DNA of 33,566 nt from Deltaproteobacteria bacterium (GCA_031279515.1 JAITII010000007.1:1-33566), one strand, 5' to 3'; shown: positions 17,776 to 28,100, numbered from the stretch's first letter. Translations and numbers: made by a program. Notes: generated from the sequence alone by a model not told the origin.

Positions 17776-18406
17776 ATTATTACTTGGACTATCAAAAAGA
17801 AACGCTTATATTCGAGTGCTTTACAAAATTTTAATTATTAGACCAAAGTTTGTCAAGCTTTTGCCTCAATTTTTTTGGCTTTTAAAATTTTTCTCATTTT
17901 TTCAAGGATTATGTATCAAGAAATTTAGCTAAAACCCACTACCTTTAATACATAATGCTTTTATAACACAACATCTAGCTTGCTATAGAAAATTTGATTG
18001 CAAAGCTTACTATAATATAATATCTAGGCTGCCCACTATCTTCTGCCTTATCCCGTCTAAACCATTTTAAAAAACTAGCTTTTTTTCTTTTTTGACTCAA
18101 TAATTACAATTCTATCTTGTAGATGAAGTAAAACGAGACTTTAAATATTTTTGTAATTTCAATATAGACAATGTAAAATCGTTAAGTTCTCATAAAAATG
18201 AACGGTATGAACTTAATGATCATAAATTCATGATATATAAATGTTATTTTATTCTATACAAATATAAATAATATAGGCTCTAACTAATATGGTTTGCTCA
18301 GGATAATTATATTGGAAAGACAAAACTTTATCCCTATTTCTCCTCATTTATACTAATAACATAACTCTTGCCAATTTTACAGTTGCAAGGCAGTTGCAAG
18401 GAAATT
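17776..18406. other. AT-rich intergenic region
   Basis: It contains the presumed promoter for the riboswitch transcript at its left side and otherwise AT-rich sequence with no recognisable gene. An 11-base direct repeat (agttgcaaggc/agttgcaagga) lies at 18381-18402, just past the ATPase gene stop. I see no clear terminator for the transporter genes. Confidence 0.5.
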
Positions 18407-19273
18407 TTAATCTTTCAGCGGCATGGTGGGGTGCCTAAAGGAGATATTAAGGCCACCGGTAAAGGGGTCTGGGTGCACTTCAGAGTCAGCATCAAATACC
18501 TCTCTTAAAAGGGGTGGGGTTAAAGTTTTTGCCAATGGCCCTGCCGCCACCAAGCGACCGTTTTTTAAAAAGACCATTTCATCAGCATAGACAGCAGCCA
18601 AATGCAGGTCATGGGTGACTGTAATGACTAGGATCTTATCCTCTTTAGTGAGCACTTGGACCCTGGCCATGAGATCTAGAGCTTGCGCCACGTCCAGGCT
18701 GGCAGTTGGTTCGTCCAAGAGGACTATGGGTGTTGCCTGGGCTAGGGTCCTTGCTAGAACTACCCTCTGCGCCTCCCCACCAGAGAGGCCAGTAACTAAT
18801 CTTCCTGCTAGTTTTTTTAGGTTTAAGATCTCAATGCATCTTTCCACAACAGCCTCATCTTCAGGGGATAGCCGCCCCCAACGCCCAAGGTAGGGCCGCC
18901 GGCCCAAGCTAACAATCTCTCGCACTGTGAAAGTGAAGTTAAACTGAAAATTCTGCGGCGCCAAGGCCAAGACCTTGGCCAGCTCAAGTGGGCTGTAGGT
19001 GGAAGAATCCTTACCAAAAATGCTTATTTTTCCCTTGGCTGGGTCCTTTAAATGGGAAAGCAGGTCCAAGAGTGTGCTCTTACCGGCCCCATTGGGGCCG
19101 GCAAGGACATAGTGGCGACCAGAGTAGAAGTCCAAGGTCACTGAGCGGACAACAGGACTCTTCCCGTGGCTAAAAGAGAGGTTTTTTACGCTTAAAATGC
19201 ATTCCTGAGCACTATTTACCTTACTTTCTTGAGAGATAAAAGGATCAGAGTTTAGGGTATTGGAATTAGACAT
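18407..19273 (-). CDS. ABC transporter ATPase, cobalamin/iron-complex family (BtuD/FhuC-like)
   Basis: A 288-residue ATP-binding subunit that powers import through the adjacent permease at the inner membrane. Walker A is GPNGAGKST (59-67), the Q-loop lies in LAPQNFQ (around 107), the signature is LSGGEAQR (163-170), Walker B is IVLLDEP (183-189) and the switch histidine is H221. The spacing and the VSLGRRPYLGRWG segment are typical of FepC/BtuD-type ATPases. Its start overlaps the permease stop by eight bases, so the two are coupled. The binding protein is encoded separately, downstream at 15224-16180. The ligand could be corrinoid, haem or siderophore; corrinoid is preferred only because of the cobalamin-regulated gene nearby. 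Confidence 0.9.
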   Translation of the reverse strand: MSNSNTLNSDPFISQESKVNSAQECILSVKNLSFSHGKSPVVRSVTLDFYSGRHYVLAGPNGAGKSTLLDLLSHLKDPAKGKISIFGKDSSTYSPLELAKVLALAPQNFQFNFTFTVREIVSLGRRPYLGRWGRLSPEDEAVVERCIEILNLKKLAGRLVTGLSGGEAQRVVLARTLAQATPIVLLDEPTASLDVAQALDLMARVQVLTKEDKILVITVTHDLHLAAVYADEMVFLKNGRLVAAGPLAKTLTPPLLREVFDADSEVHPDPFTGGLNISFRHPTMPLKD

Positions 19274-20360
19274 GAATCAGATCCTTCATCTTGCTACGGA
19301 AGATTACCAAGAACGCCGGACCCGCGATCAACGCAGTCAAGACCCCCACAGGGATCTCCCCTGGCAAAAAGACACGTACCACAGTGTCAGCAGCTGAAAG
19401 AAGCAAGGCGCCACCCAAGGTTGAAAGGGGCAGTAGGGATCTATGGTCCGGTCCAGTTAAGAGCCTCACAAGGTGAGGGACAATGAGGCCCACGAAACCT
19501 ATGATACCGGCCACTGCTACCGATGCCGAGGCGGCAATGGAGGCTGCAACCAAAAGTTTCAAGCGAACCCTGCCAGTGTTAACACCCAAAGTTTCGGCAC
19601 TCCGGAGCCCTAAGGTCATGATATTGAGGTCCATGGCAGCTGGCAGGGCTATCAAGAGCGCGGGCAGAAAAAAGAAAAATACTATCCCCGCCTCTGTCCA
19701 GGTGCGCGCCTGAAAACTTCCTAGGAGCCAGAAGATGATGGAGCTTACTTGCTCTCCCGCAAGGTACTTGATGAAAGAAATCGCCGCCGAAAGTATGGCG
19801 GACATGATGACTCCCGCCAGGATGAGGTTGGGGGGCGGCAGGCGTCCCTCGTCGTCGGCTGCCAAGAGCATAACCAAGATCAAAGTTAAGACAGAGGCCA
19901 CAAAAGCCCCAGCCGCTGGCATCAAAGGAGAGGACAAAAAGCTAAGAGATGGAAAGATGATGGCTAAAACCAGGACAACCGAAGCCCCGAAAGCCGCCCC
20001 AGAGGAAACTCCCAAGGTATATGGATCGGCCAAGGGGTTTAAAAGAATGCCCTGGAAAATAGCCCCAGAAAGTCCCAAAGCCGCCCCTGAGGCAAGGCTC
20101 GTCAAGAGCCGAGGCAGGCGTACATCCCAGAGAACCATGATCCTGGACTCGGGATAACTGGTCTCATGCCCAAAAACCTTATAGCTAAGGATGTCCAGGA
20201 TCTCCTCAAACTCAAAGGGCATATACCCAAAAGACAGGGATATGAACATGACTACCAAGATCCCTATCAATAAGAAAACAGAGCAGATCCAGGGATTTAA
20301 TCTCCTTACCATAGAAGATTGGGCTTCTCTACGGGTCAACGCAACTTCTTGTGTATCCAT
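19266..20360 (-). CDS. ABC transporter permease, FecCD/BtuC family
   Basis: A 364-residue integral membrane protein with about ten hydrophobic segments. The family block RLPRLLTSLASGAALGLSGA is followed by FQGILLNPLADPYTLGVSSG. The cytoplasmic coupling region is near LGLRSAETLGVNTGRVR, and GFVGLIVPHLVRLLTGPDHR lies in the C-terminal third. This is the usual BtuC/FecCD/FhuB layout at full length. The first 30 residues are a soluble extension before the first membrane segment. Spacing to the upstream DUF808 gene is 124 bases, with no riboswitch in that gap, so this pair does not share the visible B12 control with cbiK. The ribosome site (GAACTGAAAG) is weak. Confidence 0.9.
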   Translation of the reverse strand: MDTQEVALTRREAQSSMVRRLNPWICSVFLLIGILVVMFISLSFGYMPFEFEEILDILSYKVFGHETSYPESRIMVLWDVRLPRLLTSLASGAALGLSGAIFQGILLNPLADPYTLGVSSGAAFGASVVLVLAIIFPSLSFLSSPLMPAAGAFVASVLTLILVMLLAADDEGRLPPPNLILAGVIMSAILSAAISFIKYLAGEQVSSIIFWLLGSFQARTWTEAGIVFFFFLPALLIALPAAMDLNIMTLGLRSAETLGVNTGRVRLKLLVAASIAASASVAVAGIIGFVGLIVPHLVRLLTGPDHRSLLPLSTLGGALLLSAADTVVRVFLPGEIPVGVLTALIAGPAFLVIFRSKMKDLIHV

Positions 20361-20484
20361 GACTTTCAGTTCACTTTATTTACGGGTGTGAATTCTATGA
20401 TAGGAGTGAATAAAAATAAAATAATATTTTTTTACAAAGGTTTTATAGGGCCATTAAGAGGTTTCGTAAAGCGATAAAAACACT

Positions 20485-21420
20485 TTAAGCCTTATCTTTG
20501 GATTTGGCAATTGCCCTTACCCCACTTTCCACAAAATATATTATAGGTAGAAGGATAAAGCCAGTTATAAGACCTAGGGCTATCTGACATAAATAGCGTA
20601 AAACAGGGCTAAGATTAGTCAAGATTTCACGTATTATTGGAGCATCATGATAGATGATAGAACCTCCCACCAAAAACATGGCTATGGTCCCCAAGATCCC
20701 TAAAAAGCGCATAATGTAAGGGGCGGCCCCTACGAGAGCCTTCCCTACCATCTCTTTTAATTTCCCCCTCTCCTTAGAAAGGAGCCAAAAACCCAAATCG
20801 TCCAGCTTCACCACCAAGGCAACAAATCCGTAGACACCTACGGTCATGATAAAACCTACCAGTACAAGGGCAGCTGCCCTTGGCCAGAAGCCAATGTCCT
20901 GGGGTATAGTACCCAAGGCGATAGTGATGATCTCAGCCGACAGCACAAAATCCGTGCGCACGGCCCCCTTAATTTTTTTCTTTTCCAACTGGGTGATGCG
21001 CAAAGAGGCCTGGGCGGCATCGCTACTGGCTTTAAGATCTAACTCCTCGGCCATTTCCCTTGTGGCATGAGATTTGCCAAAGAGATTTAAAATTTTCTCC
21101 CAGACCTTTTCAGCACCCTCATAGCAGAGATAGGCCCCGCCAATCATCAAAAGGGGGGCTATGAGATATTCGGCAAAGGCGCTTATGATTAAGGCCAGGG
21201 GGATCAAGATGCACTTATTTATGAGAGAGCCTTTTCCCACTGCCCATACCACAGGTAGCTCCCTGGAGGCGCGCAAGCCTGAAAGCTGCTGGGCTGTCAA
21301 AGCCAAATCGTCACCCACCACCCCCACAGTTTTCTGGGCCGCCATCTTGGTGAGAAGAGCCACGTCGTCTAAGACTGTGGAAATGTCATCTAAGAGGGCT
21401 AGAAGTGAAAACCCGGCCAT
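20485..21420 (-). CDS. DUF808 (YedI-like) inner-membrane protein
   Basis: A 311-residue multi-pass membrane protein with the DUF808 signature: FSLLALLDDISTVLDDVALL at the N-terminus, KTVGVVGDDLALTAQQLSG next, then alternating hydrophobic helices (for example LIIGGAYLCYEGAEK-type, and LGILGTIAMFLVGGSII). E. coli YedI has about the same length. Function is not established. I choose the ATG at 21420, with AAGGAG seven bases upstream, over a TTG one codon earlier. It is on the same strand as the transporter genes but has no evident functional tie to them. Confidence 0.85.
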   Translation of the reverse strand: MAGFSLLALLDDISTVLDDVALLTKMAAQKTVGVVGDDLALTAQQLSGLRASRELPVVWAVGKGSLINKCILIPLALIISAFAEYLIAPLLMIGGAYLCYEGAEKVWEKILNLFGKSHATREMAEELDLKASSDAAQASLRITQLEKKKIKGAVRTDFVLSAEIITIALGTIPQDIGFWPRAAALVLVGFIMTVGVYGFVALVVKLDDLGFWLLSKERGKLKEMVGKALVGAAPYIMRFLGILGTIAMFLVGGSIIYHDAPIIREILTNLSPVLRYLCQIALGLITGFILLPIIYFVESGVRAIAKSKDKA

Positions 21421-21423
21421 CAA

Positions 21424-22006
21424 AAAGCTCCTTGTGAAGACACCAGAAAAGCCTAAACTAATTACAATTAAATAGTTATAATTACCTTATAATGGGTACA
21501 ATTAAGTAAGTACTTTTAAATTATCTGTATCTTAGCTTCCAAAAAAATAATTGCCCCTGGATAAGTGAGCCATATCACTTTAAGATACTCCCAAAAAGAG
21601 TCCTTTTCAATGACATTAATTTCAATCTTAATTTTGACATAAAGAAATACAAAAAAGTATAAGAGGCCAGATTTAACCCAGTAAAAGTAATTTAATGAAA
21701 GATTCGAAGCCCCAACCTACAAATCCTTGAATTTGTAAGTAAATTCTGTGGCAAAAATGAGTCAGATAATATTTTATTAAAACCTATTGATTTCAATGTT
21801 AAAAAGTGGCAAAATAGCCTTCTCGGGGTAAAATAATATAGCTTTCTATGAAGGAATGCTTAATATTTTTTATTCCTCTCCTTAAAGTAAGGCTCAAAGG
21901 GCGTCTCTAATCATTTTGCCCACAGCCCCACCGCCCATGAAGGGCACTTAAAACGCTTTCATTGTCTTAAAACAATTTTATATACATTTTATATCATAAG
22001 TCACGA
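21424..22006. other. Intergenic region between divergent genes
   Basis: AT-rich, with no gene visible. It should hold divergent promoters for the DUF808 gene and the NikL/NikK-like pair; TATAAT-like strings occur but none has a convincing -35. A hairpin ACAAAT-ccttga-ATTTGT is at 21719-21738, and a GC-richer patch at 21895-21950 (gcccacagccccaccgcccatgaagggc) may be part of a structured leader. Confidence 0.4.
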
Positions 22007-22038
22007 AGACCGGCTAAAAATGCCGGTCTTTTTTTTTG
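22007..22038 (+). terminator. Intrinsic terminator directly in front of the NikL-like gene
   Basis: AAGACCGGC, loop taaaaat, GCCGGTCTT, then a T-run to 22037. It ends nine bases before the chosen start ATG at 22047 and contains an upstream in-frame ATG (22020) that is unlikely to be used. It suggests attenuation of the downstream pair, or termination of an upstream transcript. Confidence 0.85.
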
Positions 22039-22046
22039 AGGTAACC

Positions 22047-22622
22047 ATGTCAGTACTGCAGAAGAAAACAAAGAGATGCCCTAAAGTCACAAAGCCTAAA
22101 TGCCTAGCTTATGTCCTTGTGGCCTTTTTAAGCTTCCTACCAACTTCACTTTTGGCCCACGGCACCGGATGGCAACAGGTTCCCAACGATAAAGCGGTGG
22201 TCATTGAATTCTACTATTCCGATAACACTTTCATGAGTTATTCCGATGTGCGCATTTTCTCCCCAGAAAATCCCGATATCGAATACCAGAAGGCCAAAAC
22301 TGACAGAAACGGAGTTTTTGCTTTCCAGCCCAATGTACCTGGAGTTTGGAAGTTTGAGACTTCAGATGGCCAGGGACACCTAGCCGCTGGACAAATTGAA
22401 ATCGCAGCCCCCACAGTACCCTCACCTGAGGCAACCGGTACCACAGTATCTTCCGATGCAGCTCCTCTAAACCCCCCTCCGGCCCAGACACCTTTGGCAA
22501 GGAGCGGAGATGGTACCAGCAAAGTAATTAAATACATTCTTGGCCTAAGCATCATTTTGAACCTGGCTTTAATACTTTTTATTGCAGGTAAGCTCAAGAG
22601 AAAAGAACCTAAAGTCTCATAA
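22047..22622 (+). CDS. Exported, membrane-anchored metal-transport accessory protein (NikL-like)
   Basis: A 191-residue protein with a signal peptide (hydrophobic core about 20-34, cleavage likely after SLLA at 37), so the mature protein would begin HGTGW. A small beta-rich domain follows (VVIEFYYSDNTFMSYSDVRIFSP, then KTDRNGVFAFQPNVPGVWKFE), like the carboxypeptidase-regulatory type domains in nickel/cobalt uptake accessory proteins. A Pro/Thr/Ser-rich linker leads to a C-terminal transmembrane helix (about 165-182) and a basic tail. I choose ATG 22047 with GAGG upstream; an earlier ATG lies inside the terminator hairpin. It is followed 54 bases later by a NikK-like gene. Nickel or cobalt handling is inferred from the family resemblance and the neighbouring cbiK; no ECF transporter core is in view. 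Confidence 0.65.
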   Translation: MSVLQKKTKRCPKVTKPKCLAYVLVAFLSFLPTSLLAHGTGWQQVPNDKAVVIEFYYSDNTFMSYSDVRIFSPENPDIEYQKAKTDRNGVFAFQPNVPGVWKFETSDGQGHLAAGQIEIAAPTVPSPEATGTTVSSDAAPLNPPPAQTPLARSGDGTSKVIKYILGLSIILNLALILFIAGKLKRKEPKVS

Positions 22623-22676
22623 CAAGAATCCTTAAGATGGGACTATTTCTCACCAACACTTCAAAAGGAGAATTAC

Positions 22677-23456
22677 ATGTACAAAATTTATGCATGCCTT
22701 ATTGCACTGGCATTACTTATGGCAACTCCAGCCATGGCCCACGATATGTGGGCAACAGCTGACAAACCTGAAGCCGGCAAACCCTTGGCCATGGTTATCG
22801 GCTATGGTCACCACTTTCCTCAACCAGAAGCTATTCCGGATGAGGAATATGGACTTTTCAATGCCAAACTCTTTGGACCCAAGGGGGAAATAGCTCTTAC
22901 CCCTGGGACTCCCAACTATATCTGGAATAGTAATGAGCCCGTTGAGGCAGGTACCTACCTCGCCATTTCCGATGTGAACCCCGTCTTCTGGAGCCAAACC
23001 CCCGAAGGTTGGGCCATGAAACCAAAAAATGAGGCCCCTGGCGCCATCTCCTGCGGACGCTTTATTGAAAGCGCCAAGGGCATTGTGAATGTAGGGGCCC
23101 CGGGCAATCCAGAAATCCTTGCAACAAAGGTAGGGCTTCCCATTGAAATTATCCCTTCCGTAAACCCTGCCACCGTAAAGCCCGGTCAGAAGCTGCCCCT
23201 TACCGTTTTACTTCAAGGCCAACCCCTGGCAGGGGCCATTATCAAGGCGCGCAACGCCGGCTTCCAGGAAATAGCCGAATCTCCCGAGGCCTCAGCTTTC
23301 TCTAGTGTCACCGACAGAAATGGCCTCGTTAATTTCGTACCCCTGGCCGAAGGCGATTGGATATTGTCCGCAAGCTACGAGACTCCTTACCAGGATTTGG
23401 CCGCTTGCGACAAAGAATCCTATGCTACCACTTTGTTTTTTAACATAGCGAAATAA
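22677..23456 (+). CDS. Periplasmic DUF4198-family metal-binding protein (NikK-like)
   Basis: A 259-residue secreted protein. The signal peptide ends at PAMA (residue 21), giving a mature N-terminus HDMWATADKPEAG. The metal-binding-looking GYGHHFP motif follows, then two beta-sandwich halves, with PGQKLPLTVLLQGQPLAGAIIKA and a SSVTDRNGLVNFVPLAEGDW segment in the second. This is the DUF4198 pattern found beside nickel/cobalt ECF transporters. An AAAGGAG ribosome site lies six bases before the ATG. Co-transcription with the NikL-like gene is likely. Unlike typical clusters, no NikMNQO genes are present here, so a transporter elsewhere would be needed. The role as a Ni/Co-binding protein is inferred. 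Confidence 0.75.
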   Translation: MYKIYACLIALALLMATPAMAHDMWATADKPEAGKPLAMVIGYGHHFPQPEAIPDEEYGLFNAKLFGPKGEIALTPGTPNYIWNSNEPVEAGTYLAISDVNPVFWSQTPEGWAMKPKNEAPGAISCGRFIESAKGIVNVGAPGNPEILATKVGLPIEIIPSVNPATVKPGQKLPLTVLLQGQPLAGAIIKARNAGFQEIAESPEASAFSSVTDRNGLVNFVPLAEGDWILSASYETPYQDLAACDKESYATTLFFNIAK

Positions 23457-23474
23457 ATGCCCACAGCTAAGCTC

Positions 23475-23560
23475 ACACCGCTGGGCTCACCCGGCGGTGT
23501 ATTTAATGTTTACTGCCCCCAGGGGAGCCTCCTACTAGCTAAAGGCTCCTTTGGGGATTT
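23475..23560 (+). terminator. Two hairpins after the NikK-like gene
   Basis: The first (23475-23500) is an 11-bp stem ACACCGCTGGG/CCCGGCGGTGT with a four-base loop but only a weak T-rich tail. The second (23516-23556) pairs CCCC..GGAGCCT with AGGCTCC..GGGG and is followed by atttta. Together they probably end transcription. Confidence 0.55.
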
Positions 23561-23732
23561 TAGCTAGGGGTGCCTTAAGTAAGGCATTTAAAAGCCCTTG
23601 GCAAAAGCCCGTCCTGCCCTTAACCCACCTCTTAGCTCCCAGCCCCCAAAACCCTACCTTAGGTTTTCATTTCCCAACTCCTTTAGGCACAAGGGAAAGA
23701 GATTTTTTTCTTAAGTTTTTCAAAATGAAGTG

Positions 23733-23738
23733 TATAAT
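23733..23738 (+). promoter_or_regulatory. Possible -10 element of the sbcD promoter
   Basis: A perfect TATAAT preceded by TG lies 60 bases before the chosen sbcD start. No good -35 is seen. The rest of the 23561-23799 spacer shows nothing else recognisable. Confidence 0.35.
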
Positions 23739-23799
23739 CAAAATCTAGTGGTTTTTTTGCCCTAATCCCCCCTTTTTGACACCTAAAGGACTTCCTCCT

Positions 23800-25143
23800 G
23801 TGCCCCTAGAATTTGACAAGCCCATTAACTTAAGAACACTCTACTTACAACCCAGCTCCAACTTAGCTCTCCAAGGCAAAAAGCTTAAGATCCTCCACAC
23901 CTCGGATTGGCACCTCGGCCGCTCTCTTTTGGGGGTTAAAAGACGCCAAGGAGAGCAACAAATGTTCCTTTCCTGGCTGACGGATACCTTAAAACAGCAA
24001 GAAATTGACGTTCTTTTAGTAGCTGGTGACATCTTTGACGGTTACTACCCCTCCCCCCAGACCCAGGAGCTCTACTACGACTTTTTAAAACGCCTCATTA
24101 AGGAAACATCCTGCCAAAACGTGGTCATAAGCTCAGGTAACCACGATTCCACGGCCCTTTTAAAGGCCCCAAGTAAGCTCTTAGAGTGGCTTAACATCTA
24201 TGTGGTCTCCGAAGTCCAGGATGATTTGGCTCCGGAAGTCCTCACTTTATATGATAAAGATAAGCAGCCAATCCTCATTGTGGGGGCTGTACCCTTTTTA
24301 AAAGACAAGGACATCCGTCTTTCCTTGGAAGGTGAGAGCATAAATGACAGAGATAGGCGTTTGGACGAAGGAACCCTGGCTCATTATCAAAAGGTAGCAG
24401 CTCTTGCAGAGGAAAGACTAAAAGAATTGGGGGTACATATTCCCACTGTCGCCATGGGCCACCTTTTTGCCGTGGGAGGTAAGACCTCTCTAGATGACGG
24501 CACCAGGGACCTCTACCCTGGAGGTTTTTCCCAGGTTCACACAGGAAATTTTCCTAAAACCTTCGACTATGTGGCCTTGGGGCACCTTCACAGCCAGCAA
24601 CCAGCAGGTTCAGAAATTATCCGCTACAGCGGTGCTCCGATCCCCATGAGCTTCAACGAAGCTTCGACAAATAAAAGTGTTACTATAGTGACTCTGGGAG
24701 AGGGCAAAGTTGAGATAGAGGTCTTAGATATTCCAATCTTTCAAAAGCTCTCTGTCATAAAGGGTGATACCGAACACATACAAAAAGAAATTGCCGCTCT
24801 AGCAAGGCTTAATACATCAATCTGGCTTGAGATCCAATACAGGGGTTATGAGGCTGCAGGGGCATTACGCATGATCTTTGATGACATGGTAAAAGGTACC
24901 CTTCTAGAAGTGGTGTCCATTAAAAATGAGACTTTAACTGAGAAACTCTTTTCTTCAAAGGTGGAGGACAAGGATTTAGCCGAATTCAAAGTGGAAGAAG
25001 TCTTCAACAAGCTGTTAGACGACCACAAATTATCTCCAGAGGCTAGGGCGGAGTTGAATGAAACATTTTCCGAGATCCTCTTATCTATGGAAACAGAAAA
25101 TTCAGAAGAAAATTACGAAAATAAAAACACAGAAATATTTTAA
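23800..25143 (+). CDS. sbcD: Nuclease SbcCD, subunit D (Mre11-type)
   Basis: The metallophosphoesterase nuclease subunit of SbcCD, which opens DNA hairpins and processes double-strand ends using Mn2+. The metal-binding motifs are all present: SDWHLGR (D36, H38), VAGDIFDGYYPS, SSGNHDS, VAMGHLF and YVALGHLHSQQ. The C-terminal part has the SbcD capping region and a helical SbcC-binding tail. No ATG precedes the first motif. I favour GTG 23800, with AAAGGA nine bases upstream; a TTG at 23776 is the alternative. Either gives an N-terminal extension of about 25-35 residues before KILHTSDWH, which normally begins the protein. sbcC follows after 35 bases, so the pair forms an operon. The protein is about 447 residues, at the longer end for the family. 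Confidence 0.93.
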   Translation: MPLEFDKPINLRTLYLQPSSNLALQGKKLKILHTSDWHLGRSLLGVKRRQGEQQMFLSWLTDTLKQQEIDVLLVAGDIFDGYYPSPQTQELYYDFLKRLIKETSCQNVVISSGNHDSTALLKAPSKLLEWLNIYVVSEVQDDLAPEVLTLYDKDKQPILIVGAVPFLKDKDIRLSLEGESINDRDRRLDEGTLAHYQKVAALAEERLKELGVHIPTVAMGHLFAVGGKTSLDDGTRDLYPGGFSQVHTGNFPKTFDYVALGHLHSQQPAGSEIIRYSGAPIPMSFNEASTNKSVTIVTLGEGKVEIEVLDIPIFQKLSVIKGDTEHIQKEIAALARLNTSIWLEIQYRGYEAAGALRMIFDDMVKGTLLEVVSIKNETLTEKLFSSKVEDKDLAEFKVEEVFNKLLDDHKLSPEARAELNETFSEILLSMETENSEENYENKNTEIF

Positions 25144-25178
25144 TGGATAAGGACTATAAAACTTGAGGCTACCCTAGA

Positions 25179-28100
25179 ATGAAACTGTTAAAATTAAGCT
25201 TTAAAAACCTAAACTCCCTAGTTGGGGAATGGTCTATAGATTTTAAGGACAAGGCCTATACCACCGATCCCCTCTTTATTATAACCGGACCAACAGGTTC
25301 TGGAAAAACAACTATCTTAGATGCTATATGCCTAGGTATCTACGGCACAACACCAAGGTTAGTTTCAGAGTCCAGAGGCTCCTTGAAAGAGATAATATCC
25401 ATTGGAACTAACCAGTGCTTTGCAGAAGTAACATTCCAGACACCACTAGGAAATTTTAGGTCCTGTACTAGAATACAAAAGAAGGAAAAAAAATCAGAAG
25501 ACAGTATCAAGATAACCCAAGAGATAGTGGATGCTGATACCAATAAAGTACTTGTAGATAACATCACTGAAAGAAGAAACAAAATTATAGAAATTACCGG
25601 CATGGATTTTACTCGTTTTACCAGATCAATCCTATTGGCACAGGGAAGTTTCAATGCCTTTTTGAATGCTTCGGTAAACGATAGGAGCACATTACTTGAG
25701 AAAATAACGGGTATCGACATCTACTCCCAAATATCAATGAAGACTTATGAAAGATGGAAAGAAGAAAAAAGTATTTTAGAAGATATGAAAAAGGAAATCG
25801 AATCCCAAAATATTTTGGGACAAGAGGAAGAGGCGGCTATTAAAGAAAAACTAGTCAGCATGAATAAAGAGATAAATGTTTTAGAAGCCCAGGGCAAAGC
25901 TGCATCCCTTGGGCTGGCCTGGTTAGAAAAAATAGCCCAAATCCGAATTGAGCTAGCTAAGCTGGAGGCACAAAAATTAGATTTAACACAAAAGCAACTT
26001 AAATTTGCCCCAGAGGCGGCTAGGCTGGAAAAGGCTTTAGTGGCTATGGAGCTGGAAGGTCAATTTACTCCCTTAGAGACTTTGAGACTAACTATAGCCA
26101 AAGATAGACGTAATCTAATTGCTATGGAGGTGGGGATTCCGAAATTGGAAAGGGAGCATGAGGAAATTACCGAGGTATTAAGTATTGCCTCTAAAAAGTG
26201 CGATGCGGCTTCCCAAGAGCTACAAAAAAACTTACCAATCATAAGTGAAGTACGCCAACTAGATAAAGAAATCCTAGTAAACAAAGAGCGTGTTTTGGCC
26301 GCTACTGGCCAAAAACTCAATTGTGAAATGCGGGTAAAAGGTAGCAAAGAAACTTTAAAAAATGACAATATTGCCTTGGCATCTCTTAAAGCAGATCTTG
26401 AGGCAAATAAAATCGCACGAGAGGCAGCTAAAGCCGATGAAGCCTTGGTATCAGAGCTTACAGGCTTAGAAAGTGAGGCTAAGACTTTTAAGGAGATAAG
26501 TACCAAGATAAAGATAAAGGAAGAAGAAAAAAAGAAGGCTGCCCTTTTAGCTCAAACAGCCACAAAAGAAAAAGATTCGGCCTCATTATTGGTAAATGGG
26601 CTACAACAAAACCTAAAATTACTAACGAGCGAGCTTTTAGCCCAGCAAGAGAAACTTATCTCTTTAGTGGGAGAAGACGGAGTATCCCACTGGAGGGAAA
26701 AACAACAAAAAGGCCTTTTTCTTCAAGAAAGATTGAGAGAGATTAGACAAACATATAATACTCTTTGCGAACACCAGAGCTCTCTTCTAACTACCAAGTC
26801 ACAAATAGATTCATCTCAATTGCAATTAGATACTATTAACAAGGATAATCTACAAAAGAGCCAAAAGGGGCAAATGCTGGAAAAAAGCGTAGAGCTCATG
26901 GAACAAAACTTAAACCTAAGTAGAACCATAAGTTCCTTAACCGCCCACAGGGAAAAGCTATCCGACGGCGTTCCCTGCCCACTTTGCGGTAGCCTGGAGC
27001 ATCCCTACGCCCAAGGTAATGTACCAAAAGCCAGTGCAACAGAGTTGGAACTGACTCAAAGCAAAAATGAACTTAAAAAACTCCGTGACGAGCTTAGCGA
27101 GCTTTTAAAAAAGGAAAGTAATCTTAGTTCTACCATAAAAGTCCTAGCCCAAAATTTACAGCAATTTGAAAAAAATCTCGAGTCCTCTAACTCTAAGCTT
27201 AGTCTCATTATTACCGAAAATGAGCTTGACCTCCCGGCTCCCTTGGCACCAGACTTTGAGGAAAAACTTATTAAAGTGACAGAAGATAACGACAAAACTT
27301 TAAGTCTCGTTCAAAAAGTGTTACAAGAGGCTGATTGGTTAGAAAAAGAGATTTTAAAGCTTAAAGTCAGAGAGGAAAAAGCTAAGACCGACAATACTCA
27401 GGCGGAAGCAAATCTTAAGGAGCAAACCCATAGAGAAGAATTATGCCAAGCTGACCTTATCCGACTGCAACAAGAAGCTTTAGATCTAATAACAGAAGAG
27501 AAAAGTAAATTTACCATACTCTCTCAAAATCTTAATCCCTTCCTCCCAGAAGGGGTTTCTCCGGAAAATCTGGAAGCAAAAATAAAGGCCCTTTCCCAAA
27601 GAAAAAATGCCTGGATTCACCTAAATGATGTATGGAAAACCCTGGAGAAAAACACCGATATTCTAAAAGATAAGATTGAAACAGAAACCAACAGACTGGC
27701 TAAATACTCTGAAGAATACGATATTAGCCTAAGCGAGCTAGCCCAAATTATCAAAGAAGGAGAACCCATTATATCTAAACGAGTTGCGCTTTTAGGAGAC
27801 CGCATCCCCGATGAGGTGGAGTCCGATTTAAGAAATGGAGTCACTTACCTGGAAGAGAACCTTTTAAAAATCGATAAAGCTCGCAATGAAGCTGGAAACA
27901 AGCTCTCGGGGCAAAGAAATATGATTTCTGAGCTCAACCGCAGAATAAAAGATTCTGAAGATGACCTCTTGCAAAAGGAAGATACCTTCAAAACCGCTTT
28001 GAGCGAAAAAGGTTTTGAAACAGAAGCATCTTTCCTTGCTGCGCGCCTTCAAGAAGAAGAAAGATCCTTGCTAGCCCGTACTAAAGAGGCCTTAAAGCAA

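Noticed and set aside
17738-17932. Plus-strand open frame of 64 codons
   Set aside because: It lies partly antisense to the cobalamin riboswitch and its composition looks random.
21700-21720. tRNA T-arm-like string (gattcgaagcccc)
   Set aside because: No cloverleaf can be built around it.
21815-21845. Similarity of tctcggggtaaaataatat to the inverted-repeat ends at 1058/1383
   Set aside because: Only the cggggtaa core is shared; too short to claim another copy of the element.
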